NCBI GenBank assembly: GCA_013399115.1
Contig: VXAA01004252.1
Coordinates: 230,510-294,509, forward strand
Reading direction: 5' to 3'
DNA from: Anseranas semipalmata
Lineage: Eukaryota; Chordata; Aves; Anseriformes; Anseranatidae
Length of the DNA: 64,000 nt
In this document: piece by piece, positions 26,175 through 37,900 of the stretch
How positions within the stretch are numbered: the stretch's first letter is position 1
Layout: the number at the start of each line of letters is the position of its first letter
The notes under the pieces: generated by a model
Told to the model about the DNA's origin: nothing
The model's input: the letters and a program-made list of their open reading frames with translations, nothing else
Database searches by the model: none
Translations under genes and position numbers: made by a program

Positions 26175-26756
26175 CCTCTCCAGAATGCTGTATCAGAGGC
26201 AGTGAGGGGTTTGCTGACTCCTTTCACCATCACATTTCTCTTTTCTCCGATGGTGCAATACAAAATATAGAAAACAGTCAAGTGTCCCATAATGCTTTGT
26301 GACAGCTAGGAAGCTAGAGAAGGTAACTCTCTTCAGTTAGAAAGGCCAGTTTCTGCAGTATTTTCACAAAGTAAATTCCAGACTGAGATCAGAGAGGTGT
26401 CCTGTTTAAACTGAGGATGCTGGAGCACACAGTAGGATTTTAGATTTTTGGGGTGGGAGGGCTGGGGAGCACTTGGCTGGGGTTTGCTAGAGGAGGATCC
26501 TAGACTCGCGCTGAAGGCTGGAAGGATTCATTTAGTCTGTCATTTTCTCTGAATCAGGTTTGCACATGTACTTTGCAGACCGACTGTGCAGGAGCAGCAT
26601 TTCTGCCCTGCCTGAATGCTTGTGGTTAGATGTTGTATTTCTGTCTCGTTTCCTACACTGAAAAACAGAACAAAAATTTTTCCCTTGGCTGTGTAATTAG
26701 GGACCTGGTGCTCCCCACAGCCCTCAGCAGCAAATGAGAGAGGGAGAGAAGTTTCT

Positions 26757-26820
26757 TAGGAGGTGATAATCTTTAAGGTCCCTTCCAACTCAAACCATTT
26801 TATGATTCTATCATTCTATG
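26757..26820 (+). mobile_element. CR1 LINE 3' end fragment
   Basis: Starts with a GTGATAATCTTTAAGG-like segment, continues with TCCCTTCCAACTC and ends with TATGATTCTATCATTCTATG. This is the conserved 3' terminus of bird CR1 elements, with two or three diverged octamer units. Only about 65 bases are recognisable. It is a strongly 5'-truncated copy on the plus strand with no coding capacity. Confidence 0.8.
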
Positions 26821-26955
26821 AGGTGTGGGTGGGAAAGCAGAGCTAACAAAGGGCAGCGTAAAGTGGGAGGGAGAAAGGAAAGGAAAAACACGGTGAGTAT
26901 GGAAAAAGTGGGTGAAATGCTTCTAGAGTGTGGAAGACTCTGGAAGATTGGAAAT

Positions 26956-27015
26956 GAAGGTCAAAGCCACTGCAGCTCTGTTGTCGAAGGTCAAAACCAC
27001 TGAAGCACCCACAGA
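26956..27015 (+). repeat. Imperfect 30-base tandem duplication
   Basis: The segment starting GAAGGTCAAAGCCACTGCAG at 26956 recurs at 26986 as GAAGGTCAAAACCACTGAAG. The offset is exactly 30 bases, and the copies diverge after about 23 bases. Confidence 0.75.
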
Positions 27016-28653
27016 GCCTTGATAACACCTAGGCAAGGACCTTGGCCAGCAGCAACTCTGCACCTGGGTGCCTATGTAATTCCACTCCTGCTTTGTGGAT
27101 GAAGGCCTTAAGCCTCCTGGATTTCCTGATAGCAAAAAAGTCAGAAATTAAAAAGTAATGTATATTTAGACAGTGAGAGAAAGCAGAACGGAATCCGATG
27201 GATTCATTTTCTATATATGGAAAAGTTTAGGACAGAGAGTTGTAGTCATTCTATCCAGCAATGAAATAGCTTCTTCTGAAATGAAAAGAGACAGCATAAT
27301 CCAGTTGTCGAAAGGTTAAGGGCAAATGTAAAGTGCAGTACTGAGAAAAATGATCCACATCTTTAGTGGTAGCATGGTGGCTGGCAATACCTCTGCATTT
27401 AACAGAATATAAGGAAGAGCTTTTCTTTGCAGAATTACTGCTTGATTTGTAAGGCAAACTCTTATCGCTCCTCTTTGCATTGATTTTAGTTTTGCTTCTA
27501 CTCATCTTGAAAAGCAAAAATAAGTACTGTTTTTCTTGTATAAAACAGAATTCTAATAGACAGCAGAAAAAAAATAGTGTCTTTTTTTTTTTCCCAGTGG
27601 AAAATTCATTTTTCAATAAAAAAATGCTAGAAAGTTAGATTCTAGGCATATTTTTGGCTGAAAACTGAAACCTCTAGGTTTTCTTTTGGGGAATAAAGAA
27701 ATCAAAGTTGTCTGCAGAACATGAGCAGAACTTACAAAAATACTGTTTCTCTGAAACCTTGGTTTCACATCAAAATTGATTTTGAGAGAAGGCCTTTGAT
27801 CACCTAAAGTACCTACCAGGCTGTCTGATGCCCCCATCAAATCCTGTAGTGCCCTTGTTGCTTCTCCTGCTTGAGAGACATTTCCCAGTGCTGGGGCTGC
27901 CCGATCTCCCTCCAGATCTTTTCACACAGCTGCAGATCAACACTGAAGCTGTGGAGAACAGCTCTACCTTTGGACTATTTACTAACAGGGAATGGGATTT
28001 GGGAAGAGTGTTCCCAGAGGTTGTCTCAAGACAGCTGTGGATCCACGAGATAAATTGCACCCTTAAACTTCATCTTCTGCATAAAGATCGCAAATGGTTG
28101 AGCATTGCACAGTCCTCAATAGCTCTCCACCATTTTTTTCTGCTGAACATTGTTGTTCAAGCACCAACTGCATTGAGTCTCAGCTGTACAGCACTTCTCT
28201 CATCACCCGGCACTGGAAGGAATCAGTCCCACAGCTTATCTTCTCCATCTTCCAGTCATTTCACTCTGTTTTGGTCTTCCAGCTTAACCTTTATGATGAC
28301 CTGAATCCTGTAGACAAATGCCAATATAATGGTTCAAGAGCTGCTTTAGAAATGCATAAGATGACCAAGCAATATTTCTTAGACTGGAGAAAGGATGGAG
28401 TTTAACATGGAGTAGTCATGCTGTAAAATCCTAATGGTGATGGGAATGTTTGTTGGCAGGCAAGGTAGCTCACGTTGCTGTGGGACCGATGGATACAGTA
28501 GAGGAGATAGGTGGGTAAAGTCAAGTCTGCTCCTATGCCCAGGTCTGACTTCAACTTCTTATCTCCTTGTTTGCACAGGGATTTTACTGCAGGATCCCAA
28601 GCAGGCATCAGTCACCTGATGTGAGAAGAAGAATGGAAAAGAAACAAACACCA

Positions 28654-28761
28654 NNNNNNNNNNNNNNNNNNNNNNNNNNNNNNNNNNNNNNNNNNNNNNN
28701 NNNNNNNNNNNNNNNNNNNNNNNNNNNNNNNNNNNNNNNNNNNNNNNNNNNNNNNNNNNNN
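28654..28761. other. Assembly gap (108 N)
   Basis: A run of 108 unresolved bases. Any reading frame crossing it is meaningless. The flanking sequence (purine-rich on the left) gives no clue to the missing content. Confidence 1.
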
Positions 28762-29923
28762 AGCACAAATAAAAGCCCAGCTCAATTTTTTACCTCATAA
28801 AACATATATATCTGCAGTCATTTACAGTACAAAACAAGATTTATATCTATACATTGGCTTGGAAAATTCTTCAAAGTGTTCTGGCAGTCTCCTTGGAAAA
28901 TGTTTTGTCAGAGTCTGTCAGGTGTTGCTTCTGAAGGACAGATCTGTCTGTGTCCCTCATCACCCAGTTGGGAAGTTCAGGGGTTCTGAGGAGGCCTGTT
29001 TATTTGAAAACCTCTGCTTTCTTTCCAGTTCTCAGCATTGGACAGCAATTACTTCTGTGTAGTTTTACAGCAAAAAGAAAGTATTGCTTTGGTCATGATG
29101 CAATGACTTTTAAATAAACAACCACCAAAACACGTCAGACCACTGTAGTCTGTTCCTTGGGCTCCACTTCATGAACAAGGAAGATTTCAGTCTGCTCATC
29201 AGTGGTGGCTTATGGCTTGATGGGCATGTTGCAGAATTGTTTCATAAATGTGGGTCTATGCTTGGCAGAGCAATAAAAGTTTTGGTAAAGACCCAATGGT
29301 TTTCTAAACTGACCTCTGAGAGCATCTTTAGCAAGAACCAACATAAAAATATTTTTTTCAAGTTCTTTTTAAGGTTCCAAATGGCAGTGTACATAGAAAT
29401 TACAGAGCATAGACTGAAGTACACTGAAAGTAAAGCAAACCTTAGAAAAACAATTACTTGTTATGAGATAGTTAATAGAATATGGAGGATCTTCTATAAT
29501 TTCCTTTTCCCATGACCTTTCTCACACTAATGCACAATCCAATTTTGCATTTATTGCATCAACTTATTGAAGAGGTTGAGTCCTGAAAGGTCTTGGTATT
29601 GTTGTTCAAATGCCAGAGGTCATCAAGTTGTTTAAAAATTCCTTTTGCAACATCAAAAAAAACCTTCTGGGGCTCAGCTATAACAAAAGGATGAGATGGA
29701 AAATACCCAAGTGAAACCACAGCCAAATGCAGCTGCATTTAGCCAGCACTTGGAGAGTATATTCTTGGGGCTGTGTTGGAAACTCAGTTGTCAGCTCACT
29801 TCAGAGAAAAACAGAAACAAATTAATCATTAAAGTTATCAGGCAATGTTGGCTATTTAGAAGAATCAGAGGCTTCTCAAAATCCTCTCTTTTGTTGGTTT
29901 ACTGTTATGCCATGTACCTTAAT

Positions 29924-30004
29924 GAAAAGAAAAGAAAAGAAAAGAAAAGAAAAGAAAAGAAAAGAAAAGAAAAGAAAAGAAAAGAAAAGAAAAGAAAAAG
30001 AAAG
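29924..30004. repeat. (GAAAA)n microsatellite
   Basis: Fifteen perfect GAAAA units (29924-29998) followed by AAGAAAGG. It is a pure purine tract of about 80 bases. It produces the lysine-rich and phenylalanine/serine-rich peptides in translations of the two strands, so those frames are not genes. Confidence 0.97.
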
Positions 30005-30119
30005 GTGAGCTATTACTCCTTTCTTACAATTTACTTTTTCTCTTTCTCCCCTAGACTTAGTCACAGCAACTGCAAACAATTTATGAAATGAATATAATAA
30101 CAATTGCAATTTGAATGAG

Positions 30120-30275
30120 GGTTGGCAGTAGAATAGTACCGGAAATACACATCCCTGGGGATATCCAGAACTTAAATAGAAACAGCTCTAACAACCTGCC
30201 TTAGTTGGCCCTGCTCAGGGGGAGCACTGGGCTTTGGGAATCCCTTCCAGATTCAGTTATTCTGTGATTCTTTCT
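30120..30275 (+). mobile_element. Old CR1 LINE 3' fragment
   Basis: The stretch AACAACCTGCCTTAGTTGG...CCCTGCTCAGGGGGAGCACTGG followed by AATCCCTTCCAGATTCAG and TTATTCTGTGATTCTTT follows the order of a CR1 3' end, with an end-of-ORF segment, a hairpin region and the octamer tail. Substitutions and small losses are many, so it is older than the 26.8 kb copy and much older than the 49-51 kb copy. Confidence 0.7.
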
Positions 30276-33200
30276 CTCAGTGCAATTGATGCTTAATTAA
30301 ATCACAGGTTGTATGTGCCAGATGGTTTCTCTATCTACTGTAAAGTTTGAAATTAAAGAGAAAAAGGTGTGATCAACAAAATTGGCAGTTCTGTTGGTAG
30401 TGCAGATTAACAGTGCTGAAGAACAAACACATTGAATTTTGACATTCAGACCTGCAGTTCCCAAAACGAATGATACCCGTGCAGGTCAAAAATTTCAAAA
30501 TGTTGCTGATCGAAAAGCAGAGCCCAAGTCTCTACTGAAGAGCTCAAGAGCACCCCCAGTGGAGTCTCTGCTCATGTGGTTACCTCTAGACCTTCCCTTT
30601 GCCAACACGCATGCCCTAGGCAGTCTGTGGTATCTGCCCACGCACCTCCTGCTGCAGGACCAGGGCCTGAAGAATTTACTTTGTGTGCTGTAATGGTACT
30701 GCTGAACTCAAAAAAATATGTTCGTGTTAAAGTAAATGTATCTTTTTATTTCATAAAAAGCACTGAATTAGCTTCTCCTACCACAGTTATTCATAACAGC
30801 TACTAAAGCTTTGCATAACATTACAGTAATTTTAAAATAGATGCATCTGCCTGCTGGCAACAGTGAGTGAATTTTCATGCTGAGAGCCTGAGAAACGGAC
30901 ACGAATTAGAGTGACTGCCTTCAGAGAAATGGCATGTGCTGCTTTGCTATCCCTGTTCATCCATTTGTGGTAATGGATGGAAAAAGTAGTCCTCAAACTA
31001 ATAAAAAAAATAAAAAGAAAAAACACCCATAAACCTGTGGCATACTAAAAGTTTGATTTACTGGCTTGGGTACCCGTTTCTGAATAAGAGAGAATCTAAT
31101 AAGAAGACTCTTGGTTTCCGTGAATTTATACAAGCTTGTGAAGCCTTCCAGATATTGATCTCTCTGATGTTGTATGTATAGAAACACAGGACAAGCTTCT
31201 ACTCCTGGGCAGTTTGAATGTTTAAGCTTTGCCTAAATGAGGAACAAATAACATACATTACCAGTGATGTGACTGTGCAATTTTTTTATTCATAAATATG
31301 TATATACAATCTACAGTGAGTTTCTACTGCTGCAGAACAATGATTAAAAACCTTTTCTGCATTTTACCTGTTCTTGTTCCCCCACTGCCTTCACCCCCAC
31401 CCCAACCTTTTTCACAGACAGCATAACCTTGATATGTTTTCTTGAGAGACTGGGAGGATTTTCCCTGTGTGTGTGGTTTGAGGGCAGTGAGCAGCTGCAC
31501 AGTGACTATTGCTGACTTGAAAGTTGTGTTTGAAGAGTTTACGGGCTCTGAGGGAGGACTTTTGCATGTTTCTAAAACGGATGGGAAAAGTTACAGGAAT
31601 GGAGTCTGAAAACTCCTCCTTGTGATGATGCCCTGCAAATGCATGCACACAGTGAGCTAATGAGTTAGGGTCACTAGATAATGTAAGATATTAATTTTCT
31701 GGCATTTTAATAGTAATTTTATTGTTACCTTTGCTCAGAATTCATCATCTTTTTTAGAGGGGAGTACAGAGAAGGTAAAAGAGAAATGTTTCTCACAACA
31801 CTCCCCATAAAGAATTCAGATATTAAAAATTCAAATATTTGCCTTCACTCTTTGGATGGGTGAATGCATATGGGCAATTGATGGCATTATTAACCTTCAC
31901 TGCACAAATATAGCTAAACAGGAACCATGGGATCTATGTGCAACAAGCAGAACATGCAAATGAGCATGAAGAATAAGTTTTAATTGTTTTCTTAATAATC
32001 TGTTAGTGCTGGGGAGAACGGGGTGGGACTATATTTTAAGTGCTAAGATACTGTAATTCCAATCATTGCAAAAAAATCTGAATTTAAAAAGAAATAACAA
32101 TGCTTTGCATAAAAACTATGGCTGTAAACTTACCTCTGACTTTGAGTCTCATTCTTTCCTCTTGAACAGCAGTGTTGTTTTCTCAATCAGTGATTTCTTG
32201 GGCAGATCAATTAACATTGCTGAGGAAACCTGTGGGATAATATGGTATTCAGCCTGAGTAAAGGTAGCCAAATATGGTTAATACCCTTCTCCTCATACTG
32301 GTAATTTTTCGTGAAAGGTGAGATTAGGTTGAACAAGTAAATCAAAACTCCATCCAGTCCGTATGAAAAATTCCCATCTGTGTTTCAAAAATGCAAGACT
32401 TCTGTTGCTTATAGTTGAACTCATCAAGCCTGTTGGGCAGCTGTTTCACACCAAGAAACTTGCTGTATACTTTTTACCACTGTCTGCAACTGTTTCTGAA
32501 GTGTGTGCAGTTCTTGCCAGACTACTGACCCTATAGGATGTGCTGGTAATGTGTCTTGCTACAGGTGTGATAATGATGGTGAAGTTAAGACAGAGGGTGG
32601 AGGAAGATACATCAAGCAATTATGGGGAGTAGATGTATTTTCCTCTTGGTCCCATGCGCCAGAAATCTGTTCCAAATTTGATTTTGTTGAATCCTAAGAC
32701 AAATGAGACAGATGCAGATGGAAATGGATTCTTCTGTATTATCTTGGGTACACTTAAGCCTAATTGGCAACTATGAAGTTTATGGTCTTGGAACATATAC
32801 AACACATCTTTAAGATTTTCTGTTTTACATTTGCAAATGTTCTTATCCCGTTAATGATTTTTTTTTTTTCCTAAATAAGCTTGTATTTCATTTGAGGGAA
32901 GCCCATACCTGTGTAGCAGAAATTTGGCAGTCTGAAAGACTGTATGAGGAAGTAATATGACACAACCCAAAACCCTATGCAAAGAGTCATTAACCTCTCA
33001 TTATAAGCTGTAATTTCTGCTGAAAATTCAGTGTGTACTTAAACATAGCTTCTTATAAAAAACTATCACTTTAGTTGACCTCATAGGTGAAGATCTTTGT
33101 GAAAAAACAGCAGAGGTTACGACTGATCACCAGCTTAAGTACTCTTATTTATTAAATGACAGTAGAAAAGATCCAAGAACTCTTCCAGCTGAAGTACCAA

Positions 33201-34314
33201 ATTCCCTTGCTAGAAATAATGCTTTGGTGACATTGCATGTGTTAAGCAGCATTGCCTTTATGTTACAGAAAAATAAGCTGCGATTTTACTTTCAGGGGCC
33301 TCAGACAGTATGCAAAAAGGAACTGTGGAATGCCAGGATAGGATGGGGAGGAGAACGAGGCAACTTGGTGACTCCCAGTGACCAATGCTTAGGGCTGCCA
33401 AAGCGTGTGGACATTTTCTTTCCTTTTGGAGGGAACGAACTGGGGCTGCTGGGGACCCCTTGGTGGCTGCCTGAATGCAGTTCTGGGTCTGTGTGTCATG
33501 ACTAAACTGTGTAACACGTTTGCATGACAGCTGCATCTACACCTTTCAAGAAATTGCAGTTGTGCACCAATTTACAACCCCCAGCGTACAGGTTCACCTC
33601 CTCTCTTTTGAAGGTTCAGTATGCCCTAGAAGTGACAGTTCTAGCAGTACTATCACCACTCTGGTGTGTCTGGGGGCCTTATAAAAGACTCACAAGTGCG
33701 GGGCTGCTTCTTCAAGCACCAGAACCAACTTAATGTATGAGCTGAGCCAACTCTGCTGGGATCATCATTCGAAGCATCAAGGGAAACTTAGGATTTCTGA
33801 ATCAACAAGAAAGTACTGAAGAAATTAGGAGTGTTTGTAGGCTGCAGGGTGACTCTACATAGCTCTTTACTGCAGCCTGCAAAACCATCACGAACAGCTA
33901 GAAGCCCGGAGAACAGCATGCAGTGAAGATAATAGGAAAAATGAAAACCATCAATGGCATTATACTTGTCCATTAGTAAGTTACTCACATAAGGTGAATT
34001 GCATTTTATAAGGTTCATTCATAGCATCTTAGTAGTTACATGATTATCAGTACCAGAAGATTTCCAAATCTAGATTTTCCAAAGGAGTCAAATAGAATTG
34101 ATTGAAAGCAGAAAGTGTGAAGCAAACTGAAAATTATGCATTGACTCCACTTAACATCATGCTATATGTCTACGACAATTAGTGACAAGTTTTGTGCCCA
34201 ACCACATGGAAAATGAGAAAAATTAAAGCATTAATCATAATGTGGTAGTGTCAGTTTTCTGGACAGTTTAAACTCAGATAGGCAATAGATTTTTAAATTT
34301 TACAGAGTCATTCA
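30276..34314. other. Non-coding DNA, no gene recognised
   Basis: AT-rich DNA without named repeats. It contains an octamer-type motif at 31954-31961, mentioned as a finding. No frame shows a protein family. Confidence 0.5.
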
Positions 34315-34344
34315 ATTATTATTATTATTATTATTATTATTATT
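34315..34344. repeat. (ATT)n microsatellite
   Basis: Ten perfect ATT units. Confidence 0.95.
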
Positions 34345-34489
34345 TACTAAATGTGTATTAAATTAATCTTTATAAGTGAATGCTCTGTGAGAAGAGGTCA
34401 GAGTAGATCTGAGAGTAACAGTATTTCAGCTCCTCACACAGAAAGAAAAGGAAAATGTGATATAAATCGATGCCATGACATTAAGAGCC

Positions 34490-34960
34490 ATAAATATAAG
34501 AATATAAGAACTTCCCCACCAGCATCACACCAAAAGTCATCTTACTCAACTTTCAGGTCTCCACCAGTGAGCAGCAGTGGAAGCATATGGACATTATGTA
34601 TAGAGGTATGTCCAACTAGCGGCTTAGAAGTTTCTAAACTAGGACTTGAATGTTATCTACCGTGTTTATTAAGTGCCAAAGGAGCTACATATTAATACCT
34701 TTGGCCTCTGAAATATCCTGCAAAAATGAGCCCCATAATTTGATTGTACATTTTACAGGAAAGTAATTCCTCCTGTTGGTTTTAAGTCTGCTGTTAAGTT
34801 CACTGAGTACCTAACTCTCATATTGCAAGAAATAATGGATAGGTGTTTCTTAATAACCTTCACTTTACTATTCACGATCTTACAGCTCGTTATTGTAACT
34901 TTCACTGCATTCTCTTTTCCAAATTGAAGAACTGCAATCTCTTTAATCTTTTATTGCAAA
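34490..34960 (+). mobile_element. Ancient reptile-type CR1-related repeat
   Basis: It opens with ATAAGAATATAAGAACTTCC, recalling the 'GAACATAAGAACGGCC' start of a widespread reptile repeat. It closes with a series also seen in that family: CCCCATAATTTGATTG, GGAAAGTAATTCCTCCTGTT, TTTTAAGTCTGCTGTTAAG, then TCTTTTCCAAATTGAAGAA and CAATCTCTTTAATC. The order matches the family as I remember it. Divergence is high and the middle is barely alignable. A LINE 3' region (CR1 or L3 group) is most likely; a derived SINE is possible. Confidence 0.55.
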
Positions 34961-37900
34961 ACTAAAAGAAAAAGAAAGAGACAAAATAAGTACTTCAGAA
35001 AGCCTCTGAATTTATCTTTGGTTAAAACACTATGGAAGAGGATGTGAACAGAAGCAAGAAACAGCAACCCAAACCAACAAATAATTCCAAATTTTTAACA
35101 GTAGCAGTTTTAATTGCAAACAGGCCTTAACAAAAACTGGCAGGACGGGAGAGGCATTTTCAGCATCTGTACAAGCTTCCTACAGCTGTCTTTTCTTCTG
35201 ATTTTGAGGAGCTTGCCAGAATTCTTTCACAATCACCTTGCTTTCTAGGTCATGATCTCTTAATCAACATTAAGGATTAGAGATAAATGCCAAACAGGTC
35301 CCCTGTGCACTCAGCACTCGGATGACAACAGAGAGGAGTTACAGAATGCTTTCTTATGAACATCAATAGATATTAGAACTGAAAGTGATTGCCTGAACCG
35401 ACCAACTAACCCAGCACTAAACTTTGGGTCAGTAATAATGACATGACTTTAAAATGCCGTGATGGCAGGAAAGGAAAATAAGGAAAAAGAATACTCTGAG
35501 ATGTTGGTTTCAATTTTATCCCAGGTATGCTCTAGGGGAAGAAGAGGCTTTGGAGCTTGGTGACTGTTGCTTTCTCAAGTGCAAGAATCCAAAAGAAAGG
35601 CTAATTTATTTAGAATGCAGTGAGCTGTCATATAGAGATTATTTTGCTTTGGTATGTACTGCAGGGTACCATAGGAGTGCATGCACGTGGCCATTTAGGG
35701 TATATATTGCACTAGGAGACCATTAAAACCTGTTTGTTTAAACAGAAAGATGAAACATTCTTTCATGTTTCAAGAAAGAAACATTATTTCACCATTCTTC
35801 AATGCTTATATTCATCCTAGAAAGCTGAATGTGTTTTTCCTATTTCTAATTGGATTATTTTAAATAGCTGTATTTAATTTTTGGTTGAATTGAAAAGTTA
35901 TTTTGAAGACAAGTCCTCTCCTTTTGCAGAAGATATTGCACTTGTTTGTTATTTTTCCTCCTTCTGAAAGCCCTGTTCAAATATAAAGACAAAGATGAAG
36001 CTACAGGCTTTGCTCTTAAAAGTGCTGCTCTGTCACTACCTGTTTGATGCATGAACATGATAAAACTCTTTGATGTAGCCTTGATGAGCTCCAAATGTTC
36101 TTGGGCTCATGCAAGCAAAATAGATATAGCTTCAAAGCAGAAATTCTTCCAGCTCTTTTTGTTGATAACAGATGAAGACCACTTAAAAAGAAAGAAAATA
36201 GAAGAATTTGTACTTGGAAAAAAAAATACCGGGTTTGAAGATATATTTTGTTATGTTCACTCGTGTGCAGGTTCTACAATGATCTATTTGTAAGGAACAA
36301 AACTCTTCTATTCACAACGGTATTTGGTTGCAAGGATATTTTCTGTATGAATCTTATCTAAGTTTTTAAATTCAAATATATTTTTTTACCACTCGATGGA
36401 AGTCCCCAGTTGGGGAACATGCTGCTGTCTTTGCAGAAAGAGAAATATCCAGTGGTTTGAACATGAAACTGCAAATCAGGATCTGCAGCTATATCATCTG
36501 CTACTGATTTGCTCTTGACCTATTTTGTAAATGAGTTCACGCTCTTAAATACACACATCAAGAAAATTGTGTGGCTGGACTTTCCACCTATATTAATACC
36601 TGACAAGGGTATTGACATCTACAGACAGAGGGTAACCTCAGATAACATATTGTTATCAAAACACATCACTAAAAATGAAGCAGTAGTGATTTTAGCTTTT
36701 TTCCACAGCTGAAGCACCCTAATCAACCATATGTCTTCTGAAGTCCTGAAAGATCAAAGATTCTGACATTACATTTTGTATGGAAAAAAGGAACAAAAAG
36801 GAAATTATGCTTGGTTGATAAATCACTTGAATACATTTGAAGAAAATGTGCTTGACAAAACTCAAGACTAAACAGTTTTTAAATCAGCAGCTAAGCTGAA
36901 ACAATCTGCTCTATGCAATAAGAAGTTTAATAATGGACATACTTCAATTAAGACAATCTAATCAGTGGGAGGAGACTGTGGGGCACTATAGGAGAATGTC
37001 CTCTCAACCTGCCATTCCTTGGCTCAGCTGTAACTATAACCCACTATTCACTATAATGAAATCAACAGAAGATTATGCCATGAATCAAGTTTATCACTTT
37101 GCTTTCTCTATCCACTGGCTGAAATACAACACTTAGAGAAATTGTACATGCATTAAACTGACATATCTCAGGATGGTTTTGTTTAGTGAGTGAATAGCTG
37201 GGTGGGTGCTTTAGGGATGGTCCCAATCAAGTGGGAAGGAGAACCAAAGTAGATGGAAATTTTTCAGTGGAACATTTTTCCTCCAGCTCACACCAATTTG
37301 GTGAAAATGAAACAAACATTTTTTTCTGGAAACACAATGTTTTCTGCACAAGTTTATATGAAAAGAAAAGCTGAAGAAGCCCAGAACATTTTGAAATGGT
37401 GTGCTTCAGTCTCTCTCGATTGGAGCATTATTAATTCTTCATTGTCCCTTTCAAACTGTTGTTTGGCCAAAAAGAGGGAAAATCCTGAGTATCTTTTACA
37501 CTAACCCATCACAATTTGGTTCAACAGTACTTGTAAATATCTTGGTTGATTTGATCTCATGCTTGTTCTCCAAGACTTCTTTTATGGGATGAAATAAAGC
37601 TTCCCTTGAAACAAAAAAGTGAATCTTAACTGAGGTTTCATCAGAACAAGGGTGTCCAGAGATGCTCAGTTCTTCCAGTAGCTGGGGGGGGAAAATAAAG
37701 CATTAAGGTATTGTCAACATCATCAAAGTAGCATCTTTAAGTGACCAGTAACCAGCTCAGTTATGAGGAATTTTCAACATTGTTCCAGGCCAATATCTTC
37801 CCACTTCCATGCAGTAGCCAGCACTGCTACCCCTCTCTGCATGGTAGGCTGGGGGCTCAAAGGGAAAATATTTGGATGATTTTGTGCTCCACAGACGTGG

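Larger units (their letters stand above)
26822..30119. other. Non-coding DNA with an assembly gap, no gene recognised
   Basis: Apart from the repeats and gap listed separately, I see only unconnected frames. The longest (27828-28304, 158 codons) begins with a run of leucines and proline-rich sequence, matches no family I know and has no splice context. Confidence 0.5.

Noticed and set aside
26511..26580. AAGGCTGGAAGGATTC...TTTAGTCTG resembling another segment of the old reptile repeat
   Set aside because: Only one short block matches, so I could not separate it from chance.
27828..28304. 158-codon plus-strand frame starting with a leucine run
   Set aside because: Leucine and serine content follows pyrimidine-rich DNA; no domain is visible.
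28559..28800. Frames with runs of X
   Set aside because: They read through the assembly gap.
29696..30109. Lysine-rich (plus) and Phe/Ser-rich (minus) frames
   Set aside because: Both are translations of the GAAAA microsatellite.
34351..34695. 114-codon plus-strand frame
   Set aside because: It lies mostly in the ancient repeat, whose identifying blocks are non-coding.
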